55,726 bases of DNA from an uncultured bacterium. GTDB lineage: Bacteria; Cyanobacteriota; Vampirovibrionia; Gastranaerophilales; Gastranaerophilaceae. The notes under the pieces are model-generated. The model saw only the letters and a list, made by a program, of their open reading frames with translations, did no database searches and was not told where the DNA came from. The stretch spans positions 1-55,726 of the forward strand of contig CATXCB010000013.1 of the NCBI GenBank assembly GCA_958366705.1, written 5' to 3'. Shown in pieces: positions 1 through 7,964 of the stretch. The stretch's first letter is position 1. Each line of letters begins with the position of its first letter. Made by a program: the position numbers and the translations under genes.

Positions 1-16
1 TGTTGCGAAGAGACTT

Positions 17-943
17 TTGCCGACGCAGCAATCTACAAATAACCAACCATGTCATGCTGAACAAACAGAATGTCAGGTGGAACTACCGAAATGTCCCCCA
101 ATACTAACAGAATGTCACCCTGAACTTGTTTCAGGGTCTAATGATAATAGATTACGAACTAAATTTGGAATGACGAGTACACCGAAACAGAGATTCTTCG
201 TTCACTCCACTGCACTCGCATTAAACGGGACTCCACTACGTTCTCGCCCTCTGCTCGTGCAGGCTCAGAATGACCGCGTTTGCAAAAAAGCCGCATTTAC
301 CCTTGCCGAAGTCCTTATTACCCTCGGCATAATAGGTATTGTTGCCGCGATAACAATACCAATGCTTATGACAAAATATGAAAAAATTAGAAATGTTAAT
401 CAATTAAAGAAAACTTATTCTGAGTTATCTCAAGCTTTTAAGGCAGCATCTGAAGAAAATGATTTATATACGATTGGAGATAATTGGCAAGATAGAACTG
501 CAATTGTAAAAGCTTTAGAACCATATATTAAAATATTAAATGTGTATACTGACAATTCCAATGGTATAAATGCCATGTGTTACGAAGGTGATATAAAATC
601 AGTTACTAAAGGTCCACAATACGGTTGGTTTGATACAGTTGGTGTTTCAACTCCTTTTTCGCGTAAAACAGCTTCAATTAAACTCTTAAATGGTGCTTGT
701 GTTGGGTTTGATTTGTATGGTCAAAGCCGTGTTGTTTTTATTGATATAAACGGCTCTCAAAGTCGTCCAAATCTTTTTGGAAAAGATATGTTTATGTTTG
801 AGTGTACTTCAAATAATAGTTTTATTCCGAGGGGGTATAACCTGCCTTACTCTGAAATTTCATCTAACTGTAAGAAAGGTGGTAAAGGTGGGTTTTGTGC
901 CGCAAGAATTATACGTGATGGTTGGAAAATAAATTATTACTAA
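17..943 (+). CDS. Type IV pilin-like protein with prepilin N-methylation signature; 5' end made of repeat sequence
   Basis: The domain that can be recognised starts near base 284: two Lys, then AAFTLAEVLITLGIIG and a hydrophobic helix, which is the prepilin leader/methylation signature (Glu at +5 after a KKA/A junction; Ala replaces the usual Gly at -1). The roughly 210-residue remainder is an AT-rich globular body with several Cys, as in minor pilins or pseudopilins. The start is unclear. The frame is open from base 2, TTG at 17 is only the first possible start in the window, and the roughly 85 residues before the signature are translated from dispersed repeat DNA, so they probably are not a normal leader. 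An in-frame GTG at 257 would give a 12-residue leader. An ATG at 270 lies in another frame. The DNA coding for the leader and first helix is visibly more GC-rich than the body. Expected to be an inner-membrane pilin subunit processed by a prepilin peptidase; the specific role is unknown. Confidence 0.75.
   Translation: MPTQQSTNNQPCHAEQTECQVELPKCPPILTECHPELVSGSNDNRLRTKFGMTSTPKQRFFVHSTALALNGTPLRSRPLLVQAQNDRVCKKAAFTLAEVLITLGIIGIVAAITIPMLMTKYEKIRNVNQLKKTYSELSQAFKAASEENDLYTIGDNWQDRTAIVKALEPYIKILNVYTDNSNGINAMCYEGDIKSVTKGPQYGWFDTVGVSTPFSRKTASIKLLNGACVGFDLYGQSRVVFIDINGSQSRPNLFGKDMFMFECTSNNSFIPRGYNLPYSEISSNCKKGGKGGFCAARIIRDGWKINYY
111..280 (+). repeat. Long composite copy of dispersed repeat family A, inside the pilin ORF
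   Basis: Modules in order: an ACCCTGAAC/GTTTCAGGGT hairpin (about 115-136), an ATTACGAA/TTTGGAAT near-hairpin (about 150-170), then GAAACAGAGATTCTTCG (185-201) and a terminal CAGAATGAC (266-274). The same modules recur in the same order at 45361-45473, and single modules occur at 6491, 13076, 17028, 29741 and 39047. This copy is read through in frame by the pilin ORF. Confidence 0.8.
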
Positions 944-1000
944 TATGTTCCAGGTGAATTTACCGGTGCTAAAAATTGTTAAATCGCATTGTATTAAAAA

Positions 1001-1026
1001 CAGGTAAATTTTATTACCTGTTTTTT
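1001..1026 (+). terminator. Rho-independent terminator after the pilin gene
   Basis: CAGGTAA (1001-1007) pairs with TTACCTG (1014-1020) and is followed directly by six T. The T-tract overlaps the -35 box of the fabD promoter. Confidence 0.75.
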
Positions 1027-1053
1027 GCTTTATTTGGGTATTTATAGTATAAT
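1025..1053 (+). promoter_or_regulatory. fabD promoter
   Basis: TTGCTT (1025-1030), 17 bp spacer, perfect TATAAT (1048-1053). Transcription would start near 1060, about 40 nt before the fabD ATG. Confidence 0.7.
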
Positions 1054-1100
1054 TTGTGTGATAAATTTATAAAGTGAGAATAATAGTAGGGAGTATAAAT

Positions 1101-2030
1101 ATGACAAAAAAAGTAGCATTTATTTTTCCTGGTCAGGGAGCTCAATCTGTTGGAATGGGGAAAGATTTGTATGAAAATTTTGAAGCAGCAAAAAAAGTTT
1201 TTGATACTGCAAACGAAATTTTAGGAAAAGATATAAAAACATTATGTTTTGAAGGTCCGGAAGAAGATTTAAAACAAACAGTGAACACTCAACCTTGTAT
1301 TGTTACTATGTCAATTGCTGCATTAGAAGCATTTAAGTCTCAATTGAACATAACGCCAAATTTTACAGCAGGTCATAGTTTAGGGGAATACTGTGCAATG
1401 TATGCTTCAGGTGTTATGGACTTAGAGACAACATTAAAAGCAATTCAAAAACGAGCTGATTTGATGGGTGCTGTAAAAGGCGGTACAATGGCAGCTGTTT
1501 TGAATGCTCCTGCAGGTAGTGTAGAAAAAGTATTAAAAGAAGCTTCTGATGTTGGATATGTAGATGTTGCCAATTACAACTCACCTGCTCAAATTGTTAT
1601 TACCGGTGATGAGAAAGCTGTTGCAAAAGCTGGAGAATTGTTATCTGCAGCCGGAGCAAAAAGGGTTGTTCCTCTAGCAGTTTCAGGTGCTTTCCATTCT
1701 AAATTTATGGAAGAATCAGGCCACAAATTTGCAGAGTTTGTTTCAGAGTTGGATTTGGATAATACAGCAATTCCAGTTGTTACAAATGTTGATGCGTCAG
1801 AAACTATTGCTGCAGCTGATTTTAAAGATAAAATGCCTCGCCAAATTTATTCATCAGTTCATTGGACACAAACAATTGAAAATATGATTTCTAACGGTGT
1901 GGATACATTTATTGAAATCGGACCAGGAAAAGTTTTAGCAGGCTTAAATAAAAAAATTAATCCAGAAGTAAAAACATTTAATATCTATGACAAGGCTTCT
2001 CTTGAAGCTGCGGTTGAGGCTTTGAAATAA
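1101..2030 (+). CDS. fabD: Malonyl-CoA:ACP transacylase
   Basis: Transfers malonyl from CoA to acyl carrier protein for type II fatty acid elongation in the cytosol. The 309-residue protein has the family's expected length and motifs: GQGAQ at 11-15, the nucleophile Ser93 in GHSLGEY, Arg118, and catalytic His199 in GAFHS. ATG 1101 is chosen over an upstream in-frame GTG at 1074 because an AGGGAG ribosome site lies 8-9 nt before it and homology starts at MTKKVAFIFPGQG. First gene of a fabD-fabG cluster followed by acpP and fabF. fabH and plsX, frequent neighbours elsewhere, are absent; a pilin gene lies upstream instead. Confidence 0.96.
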   Translation: MTKKVAFIFPGQGAQSVGMGKDLYENFEAAKKVFDTANEILGKDIKTLCFEGPEEDLKQTVNTQPCIVTMSIAALEAFKSQLNITPNFTAGHSLGEYCAMYASGVMDLETTLKAIQKRADLMGAVKGGTMAAVLNAPAGSVEKVLKEASDVGYVDVANYNSPAQIVITGDEKAVAKAGELLSAAGAKRVVPLAVSGAFHSKFMEESGHKFAEFVSELDLDNTAIPVVTNVDASETIAAADFKDKMPRQIYSSVHWTQTIENMISNGVDTFIEIGPGKVLAGLNKKINPEVKTFNIYDKASLEAAVEALK

Positions 2031-2058
2031 TAAAAACAATAATATAAGGAGATAAATT

Positions 2059-2790
2059 ATGACAGATAAAAAAGTAGCATTAGTAACAGGCGGTTCTCGC
2101 GGTATTGGTAAAGCATGTGCTTTCGAGCTTGCAAAAGCAGGATGTGATGTAGTTATTAACTATGCAGGAAATTCTGAAGCTGCAGAAAAAACAGTAGAAG
2201 AATTAAAAGCTCTTGGTTCAAATGCTTCATGTTACAAATTTGACGTATCAAATCAGGCTGAAGTTGATGAAAATATTGCAAAAATTATTGAACAATACGG
2301 TAGAATCGATGTTTTACTGAACAATGCAGGTATTACACGCGATGATTTATTTATTAGAATGGATGCTGATAAATGGAATGCAGTTATTAATACAAACTTA
2401 AATAGTGCATTTTATGTTTCAAAACCTGTTGTAAAATTGATGATGAAACAAAGAAGCGGCGCTATTGTTAATACTTCATCAATTGTAGGTCTATACGGAA
2501 ACCCTGGTCAGGCTAACTATTCAGCTGCTAAAGCAGGTCTAATCGGATTTACAAAATCATTAGCAAAAGAACTTGGTTCACGTGGAATTAGAGTTAATGC
2601 TGTATGCCCTGGTTTTATTGCAACTGATATGACTAAGGATTTGCCTAATATTGATGAATATCTAAAAGCTATTGCTTTAAGAAGACTTGGTGAAGCTGAA
2701 GATATTGCTAAAGCTGTTAAATTCTTAGCTCTTGATGCGGACTATATTACAGGTCAAGCTTTAGAAGTTGATGGCGGTATGTTAATTTAG
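2059..2790 (+). CDS. fabG: 3-oxoacyl-ACP reductase
   Basis: NADPH-dependent ketoreductase of fatty acid elongation, a short-chain dehydrogenase. Over 243 residues it shows the cofactor motif TGGSRGIG (10-17), NNAG (88-91), and the active-site set Asn112, Ser141, Tyr154, Lys158 in the usual spacing, with a FabG-typical C-terminal ITGQALEVDGGM. It follows fabD by 28 nt with an AAGGAGA ribosome site, so the two are probably co-transcribed. The pairing with fabD, acpP and fabF supports FabG rather than another SDR. Confidence 0.95.
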   Translation: MTDKKVALVTGGSRGIGKACAFELAKAGCDVVINYAGNSEAAEKTVEELKALGSNASCYKFDVSNQAEVDENIAKIIEQYGRIDVLLNNAGITRDDLFIRMDADKWNAVINTNLNSAFYVSKPVVKLMMKQRSGAIVNTSSIVGLYGNPGQANYSAAKAGLIGFTKSLAKELGSRGIRVNAVCPGFIATDMTKDLPNIDEYLKAIALRRLGEAEDIAKAVKFLALDADYITGQALEVDGGMLI

Positions 2791-2834
2791 TAGGTAAAGA
2801 TTTTTAACAAAACCGTATTGGAATTGTAAATTTC

Positions 2835-2863
2835 TTGCAAAATAATATTCATCAAGTTATAAT
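2835..2863 (+). promoter_or_regulatory. acpP promoter
   Basis: TTGCAA (2835-2840), 17 bp, TATAAT (2858-2863). It gives acpP its own strong promoter inside the fab cluster, fitting the high demand for ACP. Confidence 0.75.
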
Positions 2864-2915
2864 GTAGCAAGAAAAGTATTAAGTAATACACAAATGATAA
2901 AAGAGGAAAAAGAAG

Positions 2916-3152
2916 ATGAGTACATTAGAAACAGTAAAAAAAGTTGTAGTAGATCAATTAAGTGTTGATGAAAAATTAGTTACACCTGAAGCTCGTTTCA
3001 CAGATGATTTAGGTGCTGATTCATTAGATACAGTTGAATTAGTTATGGCTTTAGAAGAAGAATTCAAATGCGAAATTCCTGATGAAGACGCAGAAAAAAT
3101 TCAAACAGTTCAAGATGCAGTTAATTACATTGACAGCAAATTAGGTAAGTAA
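2916..3152 (+). CDS. acpP: Acyl carrier protein
   Basis: Carries growing acyl chains on a 4'-phosphopantetheine arm. It is 78 residues, acidic and helical, with the modification site Ser36 in GADSLDTVE. A GAGGAAAAAG ribosome site precedes the ATG. It has its own promoter about 50 bp upstream and lies between fabG and fabF. An Sfp-type phosphopantetheinyl transferase that could activate it is encoded at 36932-37537, but whether that enzyme or a separate AcpS does so cannot be told here. Confidence 0.97.
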   Translation: MSTLETVKKVVVDQLSVDEKLVTPEARFTDDLGADSLDTVELVMALEEEFKCEIPDEDAEKIQTVQDAVNYIDSKLGK

Positions 3153-3262
3153 TTATCTCACTATTTGAATTTTGAATTATTCAAACTGATTTTTATATTT
3201 GCGAGAGTGGGATATCTTATATTTCATTCTCGCATTATTTATTATTAAAGGGGATATCTTAA

Positions 3263-4510
3263 ATGGATAAAAGAAGAGTAGTTATAACGGGATTAGGAGC
3301 TGTTACACCATTCGGTGTTGGTGTTGATAAATTCTGGGAAAGCTTGAAAGCTGGTAAAAGCGGTATAGCAACATCTACAGCAATTGATATTGATAAGCAC
3401 GTTGTAAAAATTTCAGGTGAAGTTAAAGACTTTAATCCGGAAGATTACATGGATCCAAAAAAAGCTAAAAAATTGGATAGATTTACTCAATTTGCAATGG
3501 TTGCAGCGGATGAAGCAATTAAGGATGCAAAACTTGAAGGTGCAGATATCGATCCGTATAGAATCGGTGTTATTGTAAGTTCTGCTGCCGGCGGTTTTAA
3601 AACATTTGAAGAAAATCATATTAGAATTATCGAAAAAGGACCTAATAAATGTTCACCATTTACAGTACCTATGATGATTGTTAATATGCCTTCCGGAAAT
3701 ATTTCTATGAAATATGGTTTCAAAGGTATAAATAAAGTTGTAGTTTCTGCTTGTGCAACAGGTTCACATTCAATTGGTGATGCATTCCGTTCAATTCAAT
3801 ATGGTGACGCTGATGTAATGGTTGCAGGCGGAGCTGAAGCAACAATTTGTGATGTTGGTGTGGGTGCATTCTCTGCTGCCAGAACACTTTCTAAACGTAA
3901 TGATGAGCCGCAAAAAGCATCTCGTCCGTATGATAAAGACAGAGATGGTTTTGTAATGTCTGAAGGTTCAGGTGTTTTAGTTTTAGAAGAATATGAACAT
4001 GCTAAAAAACGCGGTGCTCATATCTATGCAGAAATCGTAGGTTATGGTCAAACTGCTGACGCTTATGATGTTGTAGCTCCGGCTCCGGATGGTTCCGGTG
4101 CTATCAAGGCTATGGAATTTGCTTTGAAAGATGCAGGAATGAAGCCAACTGAAATTCAGTATATCAATACTCATGGTACAAGTACTGGTTTAGGCGACAA
4201 AGCTGAATCTCATGCTGTTGCTAAAGTTTTTGGCGATAGAAAAGTAAATCCTGAATTGTTTGTAACTTCAACTAAGAGTATGCATGGTCATATGCTTGGA
4301 GCAACAGGTGCAGCTGAAGCTATAGTTTGTATTAAAGCAATTAATGAAAATATTGTTCCTCCAACAATTAATCTTGATAATCAAGATGAAGAAGTTGCAG
4401 ATTTGAACTATGTTCCATATAATGCAGTTAAAGCTGAACTTCATGCAGCATTGTCAAATTCATTTGGATTTGGCGGTCAAAATGCTTCATTAGTATTTAA
4501 AGAAGTTTAA
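3263..4510 (+). CDS. fabF: 3-oxoacyl-ACP synthase II
   Basis: Condensing enzyme that extends acyl-ACP with malonyl-ACP. The 415-residue thiolase-fold protein shows the KAS I/II triad Cys164 (SACATGSHS), His304 (NTHGTST) and His343 (GHMLGATGA), plus the usual C-terminal NSFGFGGQN. AAGGGGAT lies before the ATG. It follows acpP by 110 nt and is closed by a strong terminator. FabB is an alternative name, but length and motif wording fit FabF better. Confidence 0.95.
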   Translation: MDKRRVVITGLGAVTPFGVGVDKFWESLKAGKSGIATSTAIDIDKHVVKISGEVKDFNPEDYMDPKKAKKLDRFTQFAMVAADEAIKDAKLEGADIDPYRIGVIVSSAAGGFKTFEENHIRIIEKGPNKCSPFTVPMMIVNMPSGNISMKYGFKGINKVVVSACATGSHSIGDAFRSIQYGDADVMVAGGAEATICDVGVGAFSAARTLSKRNDEPQKASRPYDKDRDGFVMSEGSGVLVLEEYEHAKKRGAHIYAEIVGYGQTADAYDVVAPAPDGSGAIKAMEFALKDAGMKPTEIQYINTHGTSTGLGDKAESHAVAKVFGDRKVNPELFVTSTKSMHGHMLGATGAAEAIVCIKAINENIVPPTINLDNQDEEVADLNYVPYNAVKAELHAALSNSFGFGGQNASLVFKEV

Positions 4511-4530
4511 ACCGTTTTTAAATTCTAAAA

Positions 4531-4558
4531 AGGGCGCTGATTTTTCAGCGCCCTTTTT
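4531..4558 (+). terminator. Terminator of the fab cluster
   Basis: AGGGCGCTGA (4531-4540), four-base loop, TCAGCGCCCT (4545-4554), then a T run. A perfect 10-bp stem. Confidence 0.9.
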
Positions 4559-4677
4559 GCTTCTTTTATCCGATAGGCATGGCAGGTATGAGGAGTTTTC
4601 CTTATATAAATTTTGTAAGTCTTTATTATATTTTAATGGAATCAGCAAAAAATTTTCTTTTGGGGTTTAATATAAAT

Positions 4678-5001
4678 ATGAATATTAACACCTCATTTAG
4701 TCAAAATATTTCACTTTTTACGAACTGGGTAGATTCAACACCGTTGCCGGATATGATTGATACAGTTACTTATGATTTATATGAGAGTAACAATCCGTTT
4801 CGAGACAATAAATTCAGCAAAAAACAAATAAAAAATGATAATGTAAGGCATACAGTTAATGCTACTACTGCAGTTGGTGCAGAATTCTTTTCTGTATATA
4901 CAAATCCATTTTATTTGACTCATAAAATTCTTCATTTGCCGTCTATGTATAATAATGTTGTTGAGTTTTATAAAAAATACACCGGAAGCAGTGAGAAATA
5001 A
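4678..5001 (+). CDS. Hypothetical protein, about 107 aa
   Basis: No family recognised. The frame is open from 4579, but the first 33 codons have no ribosome site; ATG 4678 has a GGGGTT sequence about 11 nt upstream and starts MNINTSFSQN. The protein has no clear signal peptide or membrane helix, with polar N- and C-terminal parts and a moderately hydrophobic stretch around 70-95. It stands alone between the fab terminator and a minus-strand Xre gene. The start is uncertain. Confidence 0.5.
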   Translation: MNINTSFSQNISLFTNWVDSTPLPDMIDTVTYDLYESNNPFRDNKFSKKQIKNDNVRHTVNATTAVGAEFFSVYTNPFYLTHKILHLPSMYNNVVEFYKKYTGSSEK

Positions 5002-5016
5002 ATTTATAGATAGTTT

Positions 5017-5238
5017 TTAGTCTTGGAAATTGACTAAGTTTTCCAGTTTGAAGTTAAGTTTGTTAGCTAGTTCTAATATTTTTCCAAGAGACATATTTTG
5101 TCTTCCGTTTTCTATGCAGGCAAAGTAATTAGCGCTTACGCCAAGTATTTCTGCACATTGTTCCTGCGTTCTTCCTTTTTTAATCCGTTCAATTTTTACA
5201 TTTCTTCCAAATCGTTTTAAAAGTTCTTTTTTATCCAT
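5017..5238 (-). CDS. Xre-family helix-turn-helix regulator
   Basis: The 73-residue protein is essentially one HTH_3 domain: FGRNVKIERIKKGRTQEQCA, then ILGVSANYFACIENGR as the recognition region. It is divergent from the acyltransferase at 5338, with only about 100 bp between the starts. That gap holds a perfect 18-bp palindrome (5296-5313), a natural candidate for its operator. It resembles the second Xre protein at 14776 (shared KIERIK...Q core). No phage genes are near. Confidence 0.85.
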   Translation of the reverse strand: MDKKELLKRFGRNVKIERIKKGRTQEQCAEILGVSANYFACIENGRQNMSLGKILELANKLNFKLENLVNFQD

Positions 5239-5277
5239 TATTACAATTGTAAATGAATCCCATGTGAACTTGTATTC

Positions 5278-5313
5278 TGCTATAATTTATAATATTATAA
5301 GTTATAACTTATA
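5278..5313 (+). promoter_or_regulatory. Extended -10 promoter with palindromic operator candidate before the acyltransferase
   Basis: TGC then TATAAT (5278-5286) forms an extended -10. Just downstream, 5296-5313 reads TATAAGTTATAACTTATA, a perfect 18-bp palindrome that would sit at the transcription start. An overlapping TTGTAT/17/TATTAT promoter (5270-5298) is also possible. The likely binder is the divergent Xre protein (inference). Confidence 0.55.
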
Positions 5314-5337
5314 GTTAGCGTGGAGATTGTAGTTTTT

Positions 5338-6429
5338 ATGATTAAGAATATTGAAATACTCAGGTTTTTGTTTTCATTAACTATAATCTGTGTGCATATA
5401 AAAGGTATGATTTTGAAGCCTTTAGCTGAGCAGATTCCTTTTTATCAAACGCTAATTGATAATTTTAGATATGCACATTTACCTGTAGATTTTTTCTTTA
5501 TTATTGCAGGCTTCTTTTTGTTTTTAAAAACGGATTTTTTACAAAGTTTCTGGAGTTTTGCAATAAAAAAATTGATACGTTTAATGCCGGTTGTTTTTTA
5601 TATTATTATACTTTATTGGTTTGTATCGTTGTTTACGCCGATTAAATTTTTGATGTATGATAATGTTTTTTCACTGCTTAATATTGGTAACTGCGGACTT
5701 ACATTTAAATATGGTAATAATGATTCTTTATGGTTTGTTTCTGCACTATTCTGGGGAATGAGTTTTTATTTTTATTTATATAAGCTTATTGATAAACAAA
5801 AATTTAATTTTGTTACTGCCTGTATAATTTTCTTTTGCTATGCTATGTGGCTGCATTCTACAGGTTCAAATTTTGAAAATAATTATCATGTTTTTAACAG
5901 AGGAATGCTGCGTGCTCTTGCCGGCATTGGTACCGGGTATTTTATCTCAAATATATACAAAGACAGTATTGAATATATCAAAGCAATTTCACTAAATATT
6001 TTTCAAAAATTTGCTATTACGTTTGCAGAAGTATTTTTATTTTGTTTTATATTCAAGTATACCTGCTTGCATAGAATGAATTACAATAATGCTTTAATTT
6101 TGATTGTAGCTTTTATAGGCTTATTTATGTTATTTCTTGGAAATCGCGGATATTTTTCGAAATTGTTAGATAATAATATTTCTGTATTTTTAGGTAAATT
6201 TGCCTATTCTATATTTATAACACATTTTTTGATAAAAGATTTGTGGGGAAAAGTATTCTATAAAGAATTTATGGACTGGGTTATTGTTCATCCGTATGCA
6301 AATCTTGTTTGTCTGTATCTAACGATTATTTTATTTGGAGTGGTTACCTATTATCTTGTAGAAAAACCGGCTGCAAAGTTCTTAAAAGAAAAAATCAAGA
6401 TTGCTAAACAAAAAACAGCGGAGAATTAA
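5338..6429 (+). CDS. Acyltransferase family 3 membrane protein
   Basis: Integral membrane acyltransferase (OafA/YrhL/WecH-type) of about 363 residues with roughly ten hydrophobic helices. The N-terminus carries the family's RF...H pattern (ILRFLFSLTIICVHI) and PVDFFFIIAGFFLF matches the FF-SGF motif. Such proteins acylate surface polysaccharides, lipids or peptidoglycan; the substrate here is unknown. ATG 5338 is preferred over GTG 5320 because homology begins there and GGAG lies upstream, though at a long 12-nt spacing. Likely controlled by the divergent Xre regulator. Confidence 0.85.
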   Translation: MIKNIEILRFLFSLTIICVHIKGMILKPLAEQIPFYQTLIDNFRYAHLPVDFFFIIAGFFLFLKTDFLQSFWSFAIKKLIRLMPVVFYIIILYWFVSLFTPIKFLMYDNVFSLLNIGNCGLTFKYGNNDSLWFVSALFWGMSFYFYLYKLIDKQKFNFVTACIIFFCYAMWLHSTGSNFENNYHVFNRGMLRALAGIGTGYFISNIYKDSIEYIKAISLNIFQKFAITFAEVFLFCFIFKYTCLHRMNYNNALILIVAFIGLFMLFLGNRGYFSKLLDNNISVFLGKFAYSIFITHFLIKDLWGKVFYKEFMDWVIVHPYANLVCLYLTIILFGVVTYYLVEKPAAKFLKEKIKIAKQKTAEN

Positions 6430-6443
6430 TATCTCCGCTGTTT
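6413..6443. terminator. Hairpin overlapping the acyltransferase stop codon
   Basis: AAACAGCGGAGA (6413-6424) pairs with TCTCCGCTGTTT (6432-6443), a perfect 12-bp stem. The T run is better on the minus strand, so it could end transcription from both sides (acyltransferase and speE). Confidence 0.6.
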
Positions 6444-6490
6444 GGGTTTACTGTCATTCGTAATTTGGTGTTCCTACTAGCTGTTTCGTT

Positions 6491-6517
6491 ATTCTGAGGG
6501 TGAAACCCGAAGAATCT
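6491..6517 (-). repeat. Dispersed repeat family A, single module
   Basis: ATTCTGAGGGTGAAACCC followed by GAAGAATCT: the exact reverse complement of the last module of the 45361-45473 copy. More degenerate related sequence flanks it (about 6450-6560). Confidence 0.7.
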
Positions 6518-6569
6518 ATTATTAGTCTTTGATTCAGACTTTGAGACTATGTCACGCAAATATATTTAT

Positions 6570-7421
6570 TTATAATAATTCTTTCAAATAATTTGGAAGA
6601 GCGAAGCGTGCATTGTGGTACTCCTTGTTGTAGATTTTACAAGTAGGAATAATTTCTGCAGCTCTTTCTTCGTTATAGTATTCCAAAGGTTTTACATCTA
6701 CTGAGCAGAATGCCCATGCCCAGTATCCGCCAGGATATGTAGGAATGTTTGATGTGTATGTTGCAACAGTCGGGAATACTTTTTTCAAAAGATTATACAT
6801 TTTTTTGATTTCTTCTCTGTTAGTGAATGGGGATTCTGATTGAGCAGCCATAATTCCACCTTTTTTAAGAGAATTTTTAACATTTGTGTAGAATTCTTCG
6901 GTAAATAATCCCTCGCCAGGTCCCATTGGGTCTGTTGAATCAATCAAAATAATATCGAATTCGTCTTTTTTATCTTTAATATATTCAATTGCATCCTGAA
7001 CTAAGATTTCAACTTTTGGATTATCTAATTCGCAAGAAATTGTCGGGAGATATTTTTTGCAAGCTTCGATAACCATACCGTCGATTTCACACAAAACAGC
7101 TTTTTCTACAGATTTGTGTTTCATAACTTCTCGTATAGTTCCGCCATCACCGCCGCCTATAACAAGAACTGATTTCGGATTAGGATGCTGCATCATCGGA
7201 ATATGCGCAATCATTTCATGATAATGATATTCATCGCCTTCAGTTGTCATCATCAAATCATCCAGAGTTAATACTCTTCCTAATTTAGATTCTGTTTCAA
7301 AAACTTCAACTTTTTGGAATGGTGAATTGTCTGAAAATAAAACTTTTCCTGCTTTAATTGCTATACCGTATCCACCTGGTGTAATTTCATGATAATAACC
7401 GTTTTCTATTCCATTTTTCAT
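6570..7421 (-). CDS. speE: Spermidine synthase (polyamine aminopropyltransferase)
   Basis: Transfers aminopropyl from decarboxylated S-adenosylmethionine to putrescine, releasing methylthioadenosine. The 283-residue protein has GGGDGG (89-94) and CEIDG (111-115) for cofactor binding and IDSTDPMGPGEG (from 160), where Asp161 is the catalytic/substrate residue. The start at 7421 (MKNGIENGYYHE) is favoured over an in-frame ATG seven codons upstream because AAAGGAA lies about 11 nt before it. The by-product methylthioadenosine could be recycled via mtnA (41409) in the same window. Single-gene unit on the minus strand. Confidence 0.93.
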   Translation of the reverse strand: MKNGIENGYYHEITPGGYGIAIKAGKVLFSDNSPFQKVEVFETESKLGRVLTLDDLMMTTEGDEYHYHEMIAHIPMMQHPNPKSVLVIGGGDGGTIREVMKHKSVEKAVLCEIDGMVIEACKKYLPTISCELDNPKVEILVQDAIEYIKDKKDEFDIILIDSTDPMGPGEGLFTEEFYTNVKNSLKKGGIMAAQSESPFTNREEIKKMYNLLKKVFPTVATYTSNIPTYPGGYWAWAFCSVDVKPLEYYNEERAAEIIPTCKIYNKEYHNARFALPNYLKELL

Positions 7422-7445
7422 TCTTTTTCTGTTCCTTTCCATTTT

Positions 7446-7486
7446 TATTATAAAAACAAAAGTTACGCTAAAGACTAGCGTAACTT
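7446..7486 (-). terminator. Terminator of the hom-thrC-HIT operon
   Basis: AAGTTACGCTA (7460-7470), loop AAGAC, TAGCGTAACTT (7476-7486); on the minus strand it is followed by TTTTGTTTTTAT. Confidence 0.8.
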
Positions 7487-7537
7487 AATGCTATCATATA
7501 AAAATTTCATTTCAATTAAGAATTTATGCATTGCCAT

Positions 7538-7571
7538 TATTCCCTCTTCAGGGGGAAGGTTAGGGTGTGGG
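7538..7571. repeat. Dispersed repeat family B
   Basis: TATTCCCTCTTCAGGGGGAA then GGTTAGGGTGTGGG. A close relative is at 34611-34646; degenerate copies lie at 14458, 39010 and 42860. Confidence 0.6.
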
Positions 7572-7572
7572 A

Positions 7573-7887
7573 TTATTTGTCACCCATCACATGTAGATGC
7601 AGGTGAAAAACTTCCTGTCCTGCTTCTTTACCTGTGTTAATTTGAGTTTTGTATGATTTCAAACCAACTTTTTTAGTTACATCTTTAACTGTTTGTAATA
7701 ACTCAGCCATAAGATTTTTGTCTTCGAGTTCATTCAAAGACGGGATATGTTCTTTTGGGCAAACAAGCATATGAATAGGAGCTTTTGGATTTATATCATT
7801 GAATACAACAGTGTTTTCTGTTTCGTAAACAAATTCGGTTCCGAAATCTCCGCGGATTATTTTACAAAAAATACAATCTTCGCTCAT
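7573..7887 (-). CDS. HIT family (HINT-type) protein
   Basis: Histidine-triad nucleotide hydrolase/transferase of the HINT branch, 104 residues. The triad is at the C-terminus, FHLHLHVMG (His95, His97, His99), and the N-terminal CIFCKI pair is typical of zinc-containing HINT proteins. ATG 7887 is chosen because AAGGAGA precedes it; an open frame reaching to 8001 is non-coding and overlaps the small exported ORF. Members hydrolyse purine nucleoside phosphoramidates; the in vivo role is generally unclear. Last gene of the hom-thrC-67aa-HIT run, followed by a terminator. Confidence 0.93.
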   Translation of the reverse strand: MSEDCIFCKIIRGDFGTEFVYETENTVVFNDINPKAPIHMLVCPKEHIPSLNELEDKNLMAELLQTVKDVTKKVGLKSYKTQINTGKEAGQEVFHLHLHVMGDK

Positions 7888-7964
7888 ATTTATTCTCCTT
7901 TTGGGTCTCGTGTTATTTAATATTTTAATATTTCGGCTTGCAATGATATTTAAATACAGTGCTT

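Noticed and set aside
5017..5238. Phage repressor marking a prophage
   Set aside because: No integrase, structural or attachment-site sequence nearby; surrounding genes are chromosomal.
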